NCBI GenBank assembly: GCA_903843285.1
Contig: CAIMPC010000041.1
Span: forward strand, 1 to 55,227
DNA length: 55,227 nt
Reading direction: 5' to 3'
Origin: Candidatus Omnitrophota bacterium
Lineage (GTDB): Bacteria; Omnitrophota; Gorgyraeia; 2-01-FULL-45-10
The translations under genes were made by a program, and so were the position numbers. Below are positions 42,287 through 51,697 of the stretch, piece after piece (position 1 is the first letter of the stretch; each line of letters starts with the position of its first letter). The notes beneath the pieces were generated by a model that saw only the letters and a list, made by a program, of their open reading frames with translations, was not told where the DNA came from and searched no databases.

Positions 42287-42889
42287 CTATCTCAACCTCG
42301 ATAAGTATAATTCCGGGTTCTGGGGCGCGCCGTTCTTTCGAATTTCAAAATGAAGCATATTGCCGCATGCACGCCCGCTCGACCCAACCCTGGCTATTAT
42401 ATCATTCTGCTCGACCAAATCACCGACTTTTACAGCTATAAATGAATTGTAGGAATATACGGTCTGGAAACCGTCCATGTGATCTATGATAACAGTATTA
42501 CCAAAACCTTTCAACCGCGAATCGCAATATACGACCTTGCCGGCTCTGGAGGCAAAAACATCCGTACCTTCGCTGGCCCTGATATCGATGCCTTTATTCA
42601 CAGATTTATCTACCTTTAAACCAAAATATGACGCTATTTCGCCCTTTACAGGCCACATGAATTGTGAGTTACGTCGTGGGCTATAATTAACCTTCTTTGT
42701 AGTAGCCTGCGAGTATTTGGGCGAGGCCGGCTTACGAAAAACAGGCGTAGATGAATCTATATCACTTGAACGTATTATCATAGATGAGTGTGTATGCGTC
42801 GAAATATTTTGCTGCTCATATGTGGTGTGCGTTTTAGTGGCGCACCCCTGAAGGATTAGTAGTATTATGCCAATAATAAGTATATTCAT
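42287..42889 (-). CDS. LytM/M23-like lipoprotein, NlpD/EnvC-like (metal ligands lost)
   Basis: 200 residues from ATG 42889. The lipobox LILQGC gives a lipidated Cys16. The M23 fold is at about 80-200: GEIASYFGLKVDKSVNKGID, HMDGFQTVYSYNSF, GNMLHFEIRKNG. HxxxD reads NKGID and the HxH pair reads MLH, so two zinc ligands are missing. It is more likely an activator of cell-wall amidases, as NlpD/EnvC are, than a peptidase. The frame extends back through the tRNA gene, which is an artefact. Confidence 0.8.
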   Translation of the reverse strand: MNILIIGIILLILQGCATKTHTTYEQQNISTHTHSSMIIRSSDIDSSTPVFRKPASPKYSQATTKKVNYSPRRNSQFMWPVKGEIASYFGLKVDKSVNKGIDIRASEGTDVFASRAGKVVYCDSRLKGFGNTVIIDHMDGFQTVYSYNSFIAVKVGDLVEQNDIIARVGSSGRACGNMLHFEIRKNGAPQNPELYLSRLR

Positions 42890-42949
42890 AATCTTACTCA
42901 CTGCTCGGCGCTCATGATCTTCGATTCCTTGCGTGTTGCAACTCTTAAA

Positions 42950-43023
42950 TGGAGCGAGCGAGGGGAATCGAACCCCCGTAGCCAGCTTGGGAAGCTGGTA
43001 TTCTACCATTGAACTACGCTCGC
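42950..43023 (-). tRNA. tRNA-Gly (anticodon CCC)
   Basis: 74 bases on minus, with encoded CCA (42950-42952). Acceptor GCGAGCG pairs with CGCTCGC, D arm GTTC/GAAT, anticodon stem CCAGC/GCTGG around TTCCCAA (anticodon CCC, codon GGG), T loop TTCGATT. Discriminator T. It lies between the PfkB kinase and the LytM lipoprotein genes, on the same strand. Confidence 0.95.
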
Positions 43024-43039
43024 CTGATTTTGCCATAGT

Positions 43040-43939
43040 TTAAAATTTGGTTATTCTTCTGAAATTATCAAACCTATCTTTTATATCTTTTGCGGAGATC
43101 TCTAAGAGCCTATTAACGCTAAAATCTTCCACTGTAAATGACGCCATAATGCTTCCATAAACTATGCTCTTACGTATTGTCGCCTCATTAATCTTACGAG
43201 CACGGCTTAAATATCCCATCATGCCACCGGCAAACGTATCTCCGGCACCCGTAGGATCATAAATATTCTCCAATAAATAGGCCGGCGCAACAAAATGGGT
43301 CTGTCTCGAAAAATAGATCACTCCGTGCTCACCCCTCTTTATGACCACAGCCTTGGGGCCGTAGGATATAATCGATCGTGCCGCCTTGAATAGGTTGGAC
43401 TCGCCGCTGAACTGTCTTGCCTCAGCATCATTTAATAGAAGGACATCTATCTTATCTAAAAGCCGCTCGAGGGATTTTCTCTTCGTGTTTATCCAGTAAT
43501 TCATAGAATCGCATGCCACCAGCTTTGGCCTCTTCACCTGACTAAGGACATTATACTGCAGGTCCGGATCGATATTGGCCAGGAAGAGTAATTTTGGCTT
43601 GCGAAGATCTTTAGGCACATGGGGATCGAAATCTTTAAAAACATTCAAATGTGTCGATATGGTATGAGCCGTGTTAAGATCGAAATCGTAACGCCCTTTC
43701 CATCGGAATGTTTTTCCTTTACTAATGGTCAGGCCATCTATGCCTATGTTCCGATCTTTAAATAGCCTGACGTATCTTTTTGGGAAGTCCTCACCAACCG
43801 TAGCAATAAGATCAACTTTATTAAAAAAAGATGCCGTTATGGAAAAGAATGTCGCCGACCCGCCCAGTATCTCTTTTCTTCTACCGAATGGTGTTTCTAC
43901 GGAATCCATCGCTACAGATCCTACTACAAGAATGCTCAT
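43040..43939 (-). CDS. PfkB-family sugar/nucleoside kinase
   Basis: 299 residues from ATG 43939 (GGGAGGAG upstream). N-terminal EILGGSATFFSITASFF and C-terminal DPTGAGDTFAGGMMGYL are the two PfkB signatures, and the catalytic Asp is in GAGD. The substrate is not determined. It overlaps thiC by four bases, but nothing marks it as an HMP kinase. Confidence 0.9.
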   Translation of the reverse strand: MSILVVGSVAMDSVETPFGRRKEILGGSATFFSITASFFNKVDLIATVGEDFPKRYVRLFKDRNIGIDGLTISKGKTFRWKGRYDFDLNTAHTISTHLNVFKDFDPHVPKDLRKPKLLFLANIDPDLQYNVLSQVKRPKLVACDSMNYWINTKRKSLERLLDKIDVLLLNDAEARQFSGESNLFKAARSIISYGPKAVVIKRGEHGVIYFSRQTHFVAPAYLLENIYDPTGAGDTFAGGMMGYLSRARKINEATIRKSIVYGSIMASFTVEDFSVNRLLEISAKDIKDRFDNFRRITKF

Positions 43940-45225
43940 GCACTCCTCCCAAAGCATTGATCAGAAATTTTTATAGAACAATACTCACCGCACATTGTGC
44001 AGACGTCCTGCACGTCGGGCTTCGATGAGCTCCTGTACTTCTTAGGTTTCGTTTTATCGATTGCGAGGCTGAACTGCTTTTGCCAGTCCCGGTCGTGCCT
44101 GGCCTTCGAGATGGCAATATCCCAATCCATAGCGCCCTTAACCCCTTTAGCGATGTCGCCGGCGTGCGCAGCAATTTTTGACGCGATAACGCCCTCCTTC
44201 ACATCATCGATAGTCGGAAGCCTCAAATGTTCGGCAGGCGTAACATAACAAAGAAAATCAGCGCCCTTGCCGGCAGCCAGAGCGCCGCCTATGGCTGCGG
44301 TTATATGATCATAGCCCGGGGCTACATCCGTTACCAGCGGCCCGAGAACATAGAATGGAGCGCCATTACATAGCTCTTTCTCCAGGATCACATTCGCTTC
44401 AACCTGATTCAGAGGCACATGCCCGGGCCCCTCTATTATAACCTGAACTCCCTTATTTAAAGCCCTCTTCTGTAATTTCCCCAAGGTCGTCAACTCTATT
44501 ATTTGAGGCCTGTCGGTAGCATCGGCAATGGCACCCGGCCTAAAACCGTCTCCCAGAGAAAGCGTTATATCGTAACGTTTCGCAATATCTATCACTCTAT
44601 CAAAATGAGTATAAAAAGGGTTCTCTTTCTGATTTTCCATCATCCATTTAGCGAGGAATGCTCCACCGCGGCTAACGATGTTAAGTATTCGTCCATATTT
44701 CTGTAACGCGGCAACAGCCTGCCTGACTACTCCGGCGTGAATGGTGAAGAAATCCACCCCGTCTCTTGCCTGTGACTCAAGCACATCGAAGATATCGTCC
44801 ACATTAATATTTTTAATGGCGCCATACTTCGCAAGCCCGTTTATAACTATCTCGTATATAGGCACTGTCCCTACCGGAACACGCGATTCGGAGATGATAG
44901 CCCTGCGCGTTTTTTTAATATCACTGCCGGTGGAAAGATCCATTATGGCATCTGCGCCCAGATCTATCGCGGCATTCATTTTGACAACCTCTGTCTTTAT
45001 ATCAGATGAATCTTTCGAAGTTCCGATATTGGCATTTACCTTAGTTCTTAACCCCTGTCCGATCCCGCATAATATACTTATTTTACGGTGCGCATTTTTA
45101 GGTATTACGATACGGCCCTTAGCGATGCCTTTTCGTATAAACTCAGGGTCAACACCCTCATTTCGGGCTACGTCCCGCATCTGGGTCGATATTTTACCTT
45201 TTCTGGCAGTCTCAATCAGTGTCAC
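43936..45225 (-). CDS. thiC: Phosphomethylpyrimidine synthase
   Basis: Radical SAM enzyme that turns aminoimidazole ribotide into HMP-P for thiamine. 429 residues, the short form lacking the extra N-terminal domain. Key stretches are DLSTGSDIKKTRRAI, FTIHAGV, SLGDGFRPGA, EGPGHVPLNQV and the C-terminal iron-sulfur site CTMCGEYC. GTG start at 45225 with AAGGCGG. No TPP riboswitch was seen upstream. It follows thiD2. Confidence 0.95.
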   Translation of the reverse strand: MTLIETARKGKISTQMRDVARNEGVDPEFIRKGIAKGRIVIPKNAHRKISILCGIGQGLRTKVNANIGTSKDSSDIKTEVVKMNAAIDLGADAIMDLSTGSDIKKTRRAIISESRVPVGTVPIYEIVINGLAKYGAIKNINVDDIFDVLESQARDGVDFFTIHAGVVRQAVAALQKYGRILNIVSRGGAFLAKWMMENQKENPFYTHFDRVIDIAKRYDITLSLGDGFRPGAIADATDRPQIIELTTLGKLQKRALNKGVQVIIEGPGHVPLNQVEANVILEKELCNGAPFYVLGPLVTDVAPGYDHITAAIGGALAAGKGADFLCYVTPAEHLRLPTIDDVKEGVIASKIAAHAGDIAKGVKGAMDWDIAISKARHDRDWQKQFSLAIDKTKPKKYRSSSKPDVQDVCTMCGEYCSIKISDQCFGRSA

Positions 45226-45236
45226 AATAATCCGCC

Positions 45237-45677
45237 TTATTTTGAATATTTTGGCGTGGAAAGCTTAATCACAGCCTTCTTTTCAATGTCATACGCCTTA
45301 AACCTGATCTTCTGTATATTTGCCGAAGCCTTAAGATCAATGAGCTTCAAAAATTCTTCCAGTACCCTCAAAGACTCTTTTACGCGCTCTATGTTAGCAG
45401 AAAATATATCCTTCGCCTTCTGCCTCGGAACTTCGATACCGAAATCGGGCTCCTTACCAACGTCGCCGTTTACATCACGGGACCTCAGCAATCTGTCCGA
45501 GATACCGCACGATGACTTTACGATCGACGATATCTTGTGACGTTGGGACTTCAGGTCCTTCGAAAGAACGGATGAATTTAAGATAAAGCGCGCGATATCT
45601 TCACACACTCTCAGTCCTTCTCTTGAGCGATTAAAATTAGCATCAATTATTCGGTATATCTCCGGATTTGTAACCAT
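45237..45677 (-). CDS. thiD2: ThiD2-family protein
   Basis: 146 residues. RIIDANFNRSREGLRVCEDI, RHKISSIVK and LRSRDVNGDVG are the ThiD2 domain (PF17792), usually fused to the N terminus of ThiE. ThiD2 is thought to replace ThiD as HMP-P kinase. Here it stands alone, 11 bases ahead of thiC, which supports a thiamine role. Confidence 0.85.
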   Translation of the reverse strand: MVTNPEIYRIIDANFNRSREGLRVCEDIARFILNSSVLSKDLKSQRHKISSIVKSSCGISDRLLRSRDVNGDVGKEPDFGIEVPRQKAKDIFSANIERVKESLRVLEEFLKLIDLKASANIQKIRFKAYDIEKKAVIKLSTPKYSK

Positions 45678-46148
45678 CTATCTCTTTATTTTTTTAATAA
45701 CGGATGTTGTAGAGTGTCCTTTAACAAAAGGTATCCTCGAAACTCTACCGCCATAGGACCTTACAAAATCGCCCCCGGCGATCTCCGAGATCTTCCAGTC
45801 GGAACCCTTTACCAGAACATCCGGCTTCAGGGCCCTGATTAATTTCTCCGGATTGGATTCGGAAAATATCGTCACATAGTCGACAAACGATAGAGCCGAT
45901 AGAATTTCTGCTCTATCGGCTTCTCTATTTATCGGCCTGTCCTTACCCTTAATAGCGCGTACAGATGCATCACTGTTAAGACCGACTATCAGCGCATCAC
46001 CTAACTTCTTGGCTCGCCGCAGGTACGCAACGTGACCTACATGCAGGATGTCAAAGCATCCATTAGTAAAGACGGTCCTCTTTTTGCGGTCCCTTAGGCT
46101 CGATACGATCTTTACTAGAGCACTACACGACTTAAGTTTATTTTCCAC
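45678..46148 (-). CDS. rfaE2: D-glycero-beta-D-manno-heptose 1-phosphate adenylyltransferase
   Basis: 156 residues, cytidylyltransferase fold with FTNGCFDILHVGHVAYL (HxGH) and PFVKGHSTTSVIKKI. It makes ADP-heptose for LPS core. It is the separate C-terminal-type form of HldE. The kinase half is not nearby. Stop and start of thiD2 abut it. Confidence 0.93.
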   Translation of the reverse strand: MENKLKSCSALVKIVSSLRDRKKRTVFTNGCFDILHVGHVAYLRRAKKLGDALIVGLNSDASVRAIKGKDRPINREADRAEILSALSFVDYVTIFSESNPEKLIRALKPDVLVKGSDWKISEIAGGDFVRSYGGRVSRIPFVKGHSTTSVIKKIKR

Positions 46149-46161
46149 AGGCTTGAGGCCC

Positions 46162-46731
46162 TTATTTAAATAACTCTTTTTCTATCAAATCGCAGAGAAT
46201 ATGAATTATCGTGATATGTGATTCCTGAACCCGGGGCGTATCTTTTGCCTCGACATTTATAGAGATGTCACATACCTTTGCCAGTTTGCCGCCATCACCA
46301 CCGGTCAAACATATTGTGCCCATATCCAGAGATTTGGCCTCTTTTACGGCATTGATAATATTTGCAGAATTACCGCTCGTGGATATGCCTATGGCCACAT
46401 CGCCCTTCCTGCCCAGCGCGGATATTTGCCTCGAGAATATGGCTTCAAAGCCATAATCATTACCTATAGCTGTAAGTATGGATGTATTAACGGTAAGCGC
46501 GATTGCCGGAAGCGCTCGGCGCTCTTTTTTAAATCTTCCGACAAGCTCTGCCGCCATATGCTGACTGTCTGCTGCGCTGCCGCCATTTCCAAATATAAGA
46601 ATTTTGCCGCCAAGACGCAGGGATTTAATAATAGACCTCGCCGCCATCTCGATATTCGTAACTTGGTTTTTTAGCAGGTTCTCTTTCGTCAGGATACTAT
46701 CCCTGATCGACTCTTCGATAATATTTTTCAT
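46162..46731 (-). CDS. gmhA: Sedoheptulose-7-phosphate isomerase
   Basis: 189 residues, SIS fold. GNGGSAADSQHMAAELVGRF and GISTSGNSANIINAV are typical of GmhA, the first step to ADP-heptose. It is 13 bases upstream of rfaE2, so LPS core is made in this organism, supporting an outer membrane. Confidence 0.93.
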   Translation of the reverse strand: MKNIIEESIRDSILTKENLLKNQVTNIEMAARSIIKSLRLGGKILIFGNGGSAADSQHMAAELVGRFKKERRALPAIALTVNTSILTAIGNDYGFEAIFSRQISALGRKGDVAIGISTSGNSANIINAVKEAKSLDMGTICLTGGDGGKLAKVCDISINVEAKDTPRVQESHITIIHILCDLIEKELFK

Positions 46732-46757
46732 TTATGGTCTCTCTATCTTCAAGAATA

Positions 46758-47792
46758 TCATCCGAAGAGCGTCTTCGCAATATCATATAATTTCTTATCT
46801 ACGGTCTTCAGCGTGCCCACGGCATCCTGAATCGGCACCTCCACGACATCGCCGCCCCTCAAACTGGCCATATATCCAAACTTCTTAGCCAGAACAAGAT
46901 CCATGGCCTTAAGCCCAAAACGTGTGCCAAGAAATCTATCGAAGGCACTGGGCGTACCGCCTCTTTGGATGTGACCCAGAATTGCCGTCCTGGTCTCTAT
47001 TCCGGTCCTCTTCTCTATCTCTTTAGCCAGAGTCTCGGCTATACCGCCCAACCTGACATGGCCGAACGAATCTAGCTCCTGCTGCTTAAGTACCTCTTGG
47101 CTCGTTCTTATTTTAGCGCCCTCCGCGGCGGCCACTATGGAGTACTGGTGCCCCTCTGCCTTACGCTTATTGAGTATCGCTACAACCTCATCGAGGTCTA
47201 CCGGCACCTCGGGTATTAATATTATGTTGGCTCCGGAGGCTATACCTGAATGCAGTGCCAGCCAGCCCGCATGACGGCCCATTATCTCGACAACCATCAC
47301 CCTGTGATGGCTCTCGGTGGTTGTACGCAATCTATCAATAGCCTCCGTGGCTATGTTAACGGCCGTGTCGAATCCGAAAGTGTAATCCGTCGCGCTTAGG
47401 TCGTTATCTATGGTTTTCGGGCAACAGACAACATTTATTCCCTTATTTTCTTTGTTCAACTTATTAGCAACGCCCAGCGTGTCCTCGCCGCCAATAGCAA
47501 CGAGCGCATCGAGTTTCAATTTCTTATAGTTCTCTATTACGCTCTTTACATCTTCGGGCTTCTTATATGGATTAGTCCTGGAAGTGCCCAGGATGGTTCC
47601 GCCTTTTGCCAGGATATCCTCGACGGAATCTAACCCCAGGTCTACGGTATCCGTCTGAACCAGACCTTTCCATCCATTCTTAATGCCCACGACCTTAATA
47701 TTATTTTGAAACGCCTTAATAACAACCGCTCTTATTACGGCGTTCAATCCCGGACAATCTCCACCACCAGTTAAGACCCCGATCCTTTCCAT
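46758..47792 (-). CDS. pfp: 6-phosphofructokinase, predicted pyrophosphate-dependent
   Basis: 344 residues. The key residue at 104 is Asp (GGED, 101-104) and the later motif is PKTIDND with Lys126. ATP-dependent enzymes have Gly at both places, so this one should use PPi, like the group III enzymes. GGGDCPGLNAVIRA and MGRHAGWLAL are further landmarks. The reaction would be reversible. AGGAGGAAG lies before the ATG. Confidence 0.85.
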   Translation of the reverse strand: MERIGVLTGGGDCPGLNAVIRAVVIKAFQNNIKVVGIKNGWKGLVQTDTVDLGLDSVEDILAKGGTILGTSRTNPYKKPEDVKSVIENYKKLKLDALVAIGGEDTLGVANKLNKENKGINVVCCPKTIDNDLSATDYTFGFDTAVNIATEAIDRLRTTTESHHRVMVVEIMGRHAGWLALHSGIASGANIILIPEVPVDLDEVVAILNKRKAEGHQYSIVAAAEGAKIRTSQEVLKQQELDSFGHVRLGGIAETLAKEIEKRTGIETRTAILGHIQRGGTPSAFDRFLGTRFGLKAMDLVLAKKFGYMASLRGGDVVEVPIQDAVGTLKTVDKKLYDIAKTLFG

Positions 47793-47816
47793 GCCTTCCT
47801 CCTGATTATTTCAATT

Positions 47817-48419
47817 TTAGTATTCTATATTGCCCCTGAATTGCGATTGCTGAACTTTGTCTTCCTTCTTAACATTCTTGGCCAACTCTTCCTTATGAGC
47901 TATCTTTACGACGTGAACCTTAATATTTATAGGCTCCTCCACGCCAAGCATATCCTGAACCCTTGCCTTAACCAGATTCTGAATCTTTTCCGTGGTCTCC
48001 GGTATGCTAATATCAGAAAATAGCGTGACCCTGTTAGTTATGGTAATACCCTTTTTAGTTGCCTTCACATAGGGCCTTAATTCTTTTACTTCCGGCAGCT
48101 GTTTTAAAGTTCTTTTAATGAAATCCTCTATGGCGCTTAGGCTTATCGTGACTTGTCCGTCGGGATTCTCAAATGCTATCGTCTTCTCTCTGGAAAGCTT
48201 ACCGAGGGCAATCTGCATAACCAGGATGCTTATAAATATCAGGAGCGCTCCCGTTATACCAAGACACAGGCGGGCATTCACCGTATCAAATATCACCCCG
48301 AGGGTGGCTATCACTGCCTCCTGAGTAATGAGGTTAGCGGCTAATGCGACAAAAAAACCGCCTACGAGAAGAAATACAAACGTGTAAAAAAATAAAGTCA
48401 AGCCGCTGAGAAATCTCAT
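47817..48419 (-). CDS. amaP: Alkaline-shock membrane anchor protein, AmaP-like
   Basis: 200 residues. Two N-terminal membrane helices (about 5-75) then an Asp23-like cytoplasmic domain. It overlaps the Asp23/Gls24 gene by four bases, as in Gram-positive amaP-asp23 pairs. AmaP anchors Asp23 at the membrane. Confidence 0.8.
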   Translation of the reverse strand: MRFLSGLTLFFYTFVFLLVGGFFVALAANLITQEAVIATLGVIFDTVNARLCLGITGALLIFISILVMQIALGKLSREKTIAFENPDGQVTISLSAIEDFIKRTLKQLPEVKELRPYVKATKKGITITNRVTLFSDISIPETTEKIQNLVKARVQDMLGVEEPINIKVHVVKIAHKEELAKNVKKEDKVQQSQFRGNIEY

Positions 48420-48820
48420 ATTGCAGATCCCCTCCTATTTTCTTTCGTATTCATCGAAGGTGAATGTACACCATCAACGACGACGTCAACCTCTGACATT
48501 ATAAGGCCTGTCATTCTTTCAACTGCATGTTTAACATTGTCCTGAACCTCATCGGCTACGCGCGGTATGTCTACTCCATACTCAACTATTATTGAAACGA
48601 CAAGCTTAATATCGCCGTCCTTGGCGAATATTTTAACTCCGCTTAATGAGGGTGTGCGTAAGAATATGTCATGGAGCGTTTTTTTGATACCGCCTCCCAT
48701 TCTATGCACCCCTTTCACCTCCATCGCCGCGATTGAGGCAATAGTCGTTATGGCTTCGTTATTTATCCTCACCACTCCGAGATCCGTAGCTCTGTCTCTT
48801 TTGGTTATATCATTCGTCAT
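48416..48820 (-). CDS. Asp23/Gls24 family envelope stress protein
   Basis: 134 residues. LGVVRINNEAITTIASIAAM and VSIIVEYGVDIPRVADEVQ are family blocks. Asp23 lines the membrane in Firmicutes and is linked to cell envelope stress. It follows accC by 11 bases, a common arrangement (acc genes then asp23). Confidence 0.9.
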   Translation of the reverse strand: MTNDITKRDRATDLGVVRINNEAITTIASIAAMEVKGVHRMGGGIKKTLHDIFLRTPSLSGVKIFAKDGDIKLVVSIIVEYGVDIPRVADEVQDNVKHAVERMTGLIMSEVDVVVDGVHSPSMNTKENRRGSAI

Positions 48821-48831
48821 AAGCGATCTCC

Positions 48832-50184
48832 CTAATCCTGAGTCTTCGCGAAAAGTTTTTCGACAAAATCGGTCGAAAATTTACCTTTTAAGAACGCAGG
48901 ATCATTCATAACCTTCCTGTGAAAAGGTATGGTAGTCTTAATCGGTTCGATTATAAATTCGTCGAGGGCCCTCTTACAAATACTTACGGCCTCCTGCCTT
49001 GTCTTACCATGAACTATCAGCTTACCTATCATCGAATCATAATACGGGGAGATCACATACCCCTGATAGGCATGCGAGTCTAATCTGACACCACGTCCGC
49101 CCGGAGCATTAAACGTATCAATTTTGCCGGGACAAGGCATGAAATCATTATCAGGGTCTTCGGCATTAATCCTGCATTCTATAGCGTGCCCATCAAATTT
49201 TATATCTTCCTGTTTATAGGCCAGCTTTTCACCGGACGCTACCTTTAATTGTTCCTTGACAAGATCGATGCCTGTGACCGCTTCAGTTATCGGATGCTCG
49301 ACCTGAATTCTGGTATTCATCTCCATGAAATAGAATGAATTATCCTCATCAAGAAGAAACTCGACTGTCCCTGCATTGACGTAAGCAATCGATTTGGCGC
49401 ATTTCACGGCGGCCTCGCCCATCTTCTTGCGCAGTTTATCGCTCAATACCGGTGAAGGGGATTCTTCTATCAGCTTTTGGTGCCTTCTCTGAATAGTGCA
49501 GTCCCTCTCCCCGAGATGTACGACGTGACCGAATGCGTCGCCTATAATCTGTATCTCTATATGTCTGGGCCTCTCTATAAACTTTTCGATGTAAACATCA
49601 GGGTTGCCGAATGCGGCTTCAGCCTCTCTTTGGGCTGTAAGAAATGCGCTTATCAGTCTGACATCGTTATGGCATACGCGCATACCTTTGCCGCCGCCTC
49701 CTGCGGATGCCTTTATTATAACGGGATATTTCATATCCTTAGAGATCTTCATAGCGTCTTCTTTGGTCTTAACGCAAGTCTTTGATCCGGGTATCGTCGG
49801 AACACCGGCCTTCTTAGCCGAATCTTTTGCGGCCATCTTATCGCCCATGCGTCTTATATTCTCAGGCGTAGGTCCGATAAATTTAATCTTACATGACTCA
49901 CAGATCTCGGCAAAATGGGCATCCTCCGCCAGGAAACCATATCCGGGATGGATAGCCTCGACATCCGTTATCTCCGCGGCACTGATAATACTGGGTATGT
50001 TCAGGTAACTATTAGCGCTGGAGGCAGATCCTATGCATATAGCCTCATCCGCATACTTTACGTGAAGACTGTTTATATCCGGCTGCGAATATACCGCCAC
50101 CGTCCTAACGCCTAATTCCTTGCATGCCCTTATTATTCTAAGAGCAACCTCACCTCTATTAGCTATAAGTATTTTAGAGAACAT
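48832..50184 (-). CDS. accC: Biotin carboxylase subunit of acetyl-CoA carboxylase
   Basis: 450 residues, full length. ATP-grasp with [46 protein letters not shown] and the C-terminal [10 protein letters not shown]. It loads CO2 on biotin of AccB. GGAG precedes the ATG. Carboxyltransferase genes accA/accD are not in the window. Confidence 0.96.
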   Translation of the reverse strand: MFSKILIANRGEVALRIIRACKELGVRTVAVYSQPDINSLHVKYADEAICIGSASSANSYLNIPSIISAAEITDVEAIHPGYGFLAEDAHFAEICESCKIKFIGPTPENIRRMGDKMAAKDSAKKAGVPTIPGSKTCVKTKEDAMKISKDMKYPVIIKASAGGGGKGMRVCHNDVRLISAFLTAQREAEAAFGNPDVYIEKFIERPRHIEIQIIGDAFGHVVHLGERDCTIQRRHQKLIEESPSPVLSDKLRKKMGEAAVKCAKSIAYVNAGTVEFLLDEDNSFYFMEMNTRIQVEHPITEAVTGIDLVKEQLKVASGEKLAYKQEDIKFDGHAIECRINAEDPDNDFMPCPGKIDTFNAPGGRGVRLDSHAYQGYVISPYYDSMIGKLIVHGKTRQEAVSICKRALDEFIIEPIKTTIPFHRKVMNDPAFLKGKFSTDFVEKLFAKTQD

Positions 50185-50191
50185 GATACTC

Positions 50192-50638
50192 CTATAAAGG
50201 TTCTACTACGTATAGGACCTGCCCAAATTCCACAGGTTCGGCATTATCCGCTTGGATATCGACTATCTTGCCCTTCACCTCGGATTTTATCTCATTCATC
50301 AGTTTCATTGCCTCTATTATGCATATGACCTGCCCGGGTGAAATGATATCGCCCATATTTACATAAGACGGAGATTCCGGTGACGCCGCGCGGTAGAACG
50401 TGCCGACCATAGGCGATTTAACGTCGACCGTGTTTTTAGTATCAACTTTAGCGCCTTCGGCCGCCGTTTTATTTGTGGCTCCGGCGAGCTGAGGCGTTGG
50501 CACAAACTCAACCGCTCTCTCTATCCCGCTCGAGCCTTTCCTGAGTTTTATCCGCACACCCTCTTTCTCTATTTCAAGCTCCGTTAGATTATTATCGTTC
50601 ATTAAGACTATCATGTCTTTTATCTCTTTTATGTACAT
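50192..50638 (-). CDS. accB: Biotin carboxyl carrier protein
   Basis: 148 residues. The biotin lysine is K112 in EAMKLMNEI. The first 50 residues match the AccB N-terminal helix-rich part, followed by a Pro/Ala-rich linker. Seven bases upstream of accC. It overlaps the pepQ end by ten bases, with GGGGGG inside that gene. Confidence 0.95.
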   Translation of the reverse strand: MYIKEIKDMIVLMNDNNLTELEIEKEGVRIKLRKGSSGIERAVEFVPTPQLAGATNKTAAEGAKVDTKNTVDVKSPMVGTFYRAASPESPSYVNMGDIISPGQVICIIEAMKLMNEIKSEVKGKIVDIQADNAEPVEFGQVLYVVEPL

Positions 50639-51696
50639 CTCTCCCCCCTTGTAAGAACTTCACATCCTTTATCAGTAACCAGAACCATGTCCTCTATCCT
50701 TACGCCGCCGAATCCGGGTATATATATCGCAGGCTCGACCGTGAATATCATTCCCGGCCTGGCAACGCCCTGTTCTCGGACGGATACCGTAGGTTTCTCA
50801 TGAACGCTCATGCCTATCCCATGGCCGAGCGAATGCCCAAAATACTTTCCGAAGCCTTTTTTCTGGATATACGACCGTCCGGAGGCATCTATATCAGATA
50901 ATCGCACACCGGGCTTTATACTTTTTACAGCCTTCTCCTGTGCGGCACTTACAATATCGTAAATTTTTCTATACTTTTCCGTAATACGCCCAAAGGTGAT
51001 CATCCTCGTCAAATCGGAGCAATAACCCTTAACCTTCGCACCGATATCAATCATCACAAAGCTATTGTTCCGGATCTTCTCGCCTGTCGCAATCGCGTGC
51101 GGTTTTGACGCATTCTTTCCTGAAGCCACTATAGGATCGAACGCCGGCCTGGCGAGCTCTTTAATGAAAGCGATCTCGATAGTGCGCGCAATAGCGCTCT
51201 CCGATAGTCCGGGTCTTATATAATCTACGATCGATTTGAGCACTTTTCCATTTAGTTTAACAGATGCTTTTACCAGGGATATTTCTTCGGGATCTTTTAT
51301 TGCCCGCTGGTTCTCCACGATATCAACACACGGTAATATCTTCGCGCCTTTTAAAAGCTTGTCCAGGCGCGCGGCCACGCCATAAGGCAGATCCATCGAC
51401 TCGAAACCGATCTTCTTAAGACGTTCTTCCCATACGATATCAGAAATAGTGCCAAAAGTAGACGTCTCGACCAGCTCTATACTGAATCCGCTGATCGTTT
51501 CTTTAGCATTTTGAGCATATCGCGAATCGGTTATGAAATAATCTTTACCTGAGGTTATCAGTATAGCCGCATCATGACCGGTAAAACCACTAAGGTAAGA
51601 GATATTAATGCCGTTAGTTATCAGCATCCCATCCAGAGAGGCTTTCCTGATCCCATTTTTTAAAAGAGCTACTCTTTTTTGGAAATTCGATCTCAT
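50629..51696 (-). CDS. pepQ: Xaa-Pro aminopeptidase (M24)
   Basis: 355 residues. The metallopeptidase metal sites are seen in MIDIGAKVKGYCSDLTR, HSLGHGIGMSVHE and FTVEPAIYIPG. The N-terminal creatinase-like domain is present. It cleaves X-Pro peptides. The usual neighbour efp (elongation factor P) is missing between it and accB. Confidence 0.9.
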   Translation of the reverse strand: MRSNFQKRVALLKNGIRKASLDGMLITNGINISYLSGFTGHDAAILITSGKDYFITDSRYAQNAKETISGFSIELVETSTFGTISDIVWEERLKKIGFESMDLPYGVAARLDKLLKGAKILPCVDIVENQRAIKDPEEISLVKASVKLNGKVLKSIVDYIRPGLSESAIARTIEIAFIKELARPAFDPIVASGKNASKPHAIATGEKIRNNSFVMIDIGAKVKGYCSDLTRMITFGRITEKYRKIYDIVSAAQEKAVKSIKPGVRLSDIDASGRSYIQKKGFGKYFGHSLGHGIGMSVHEKPTVSVREQGVARPGMIFTVEPAIYIPGFGGVRIEDMVLVTDKGCEVLTRGERCT

Positions 51697-51697
51697 C

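Noticed and set aside
42890..43036. Extended N terminus of the LytM lipoprotein reading through the tRNA gene
   Set aside because: That stretch is tRNA-Gly in reverse reading; the lipobox start at 42889 is the real one.
45226..46160. TPP riboswitch upstream of thiC or thiD2
   Set aside because: The genes are tightly packed with 0-13 base gaps, leaving no room, and no conserved thi-box was seen.
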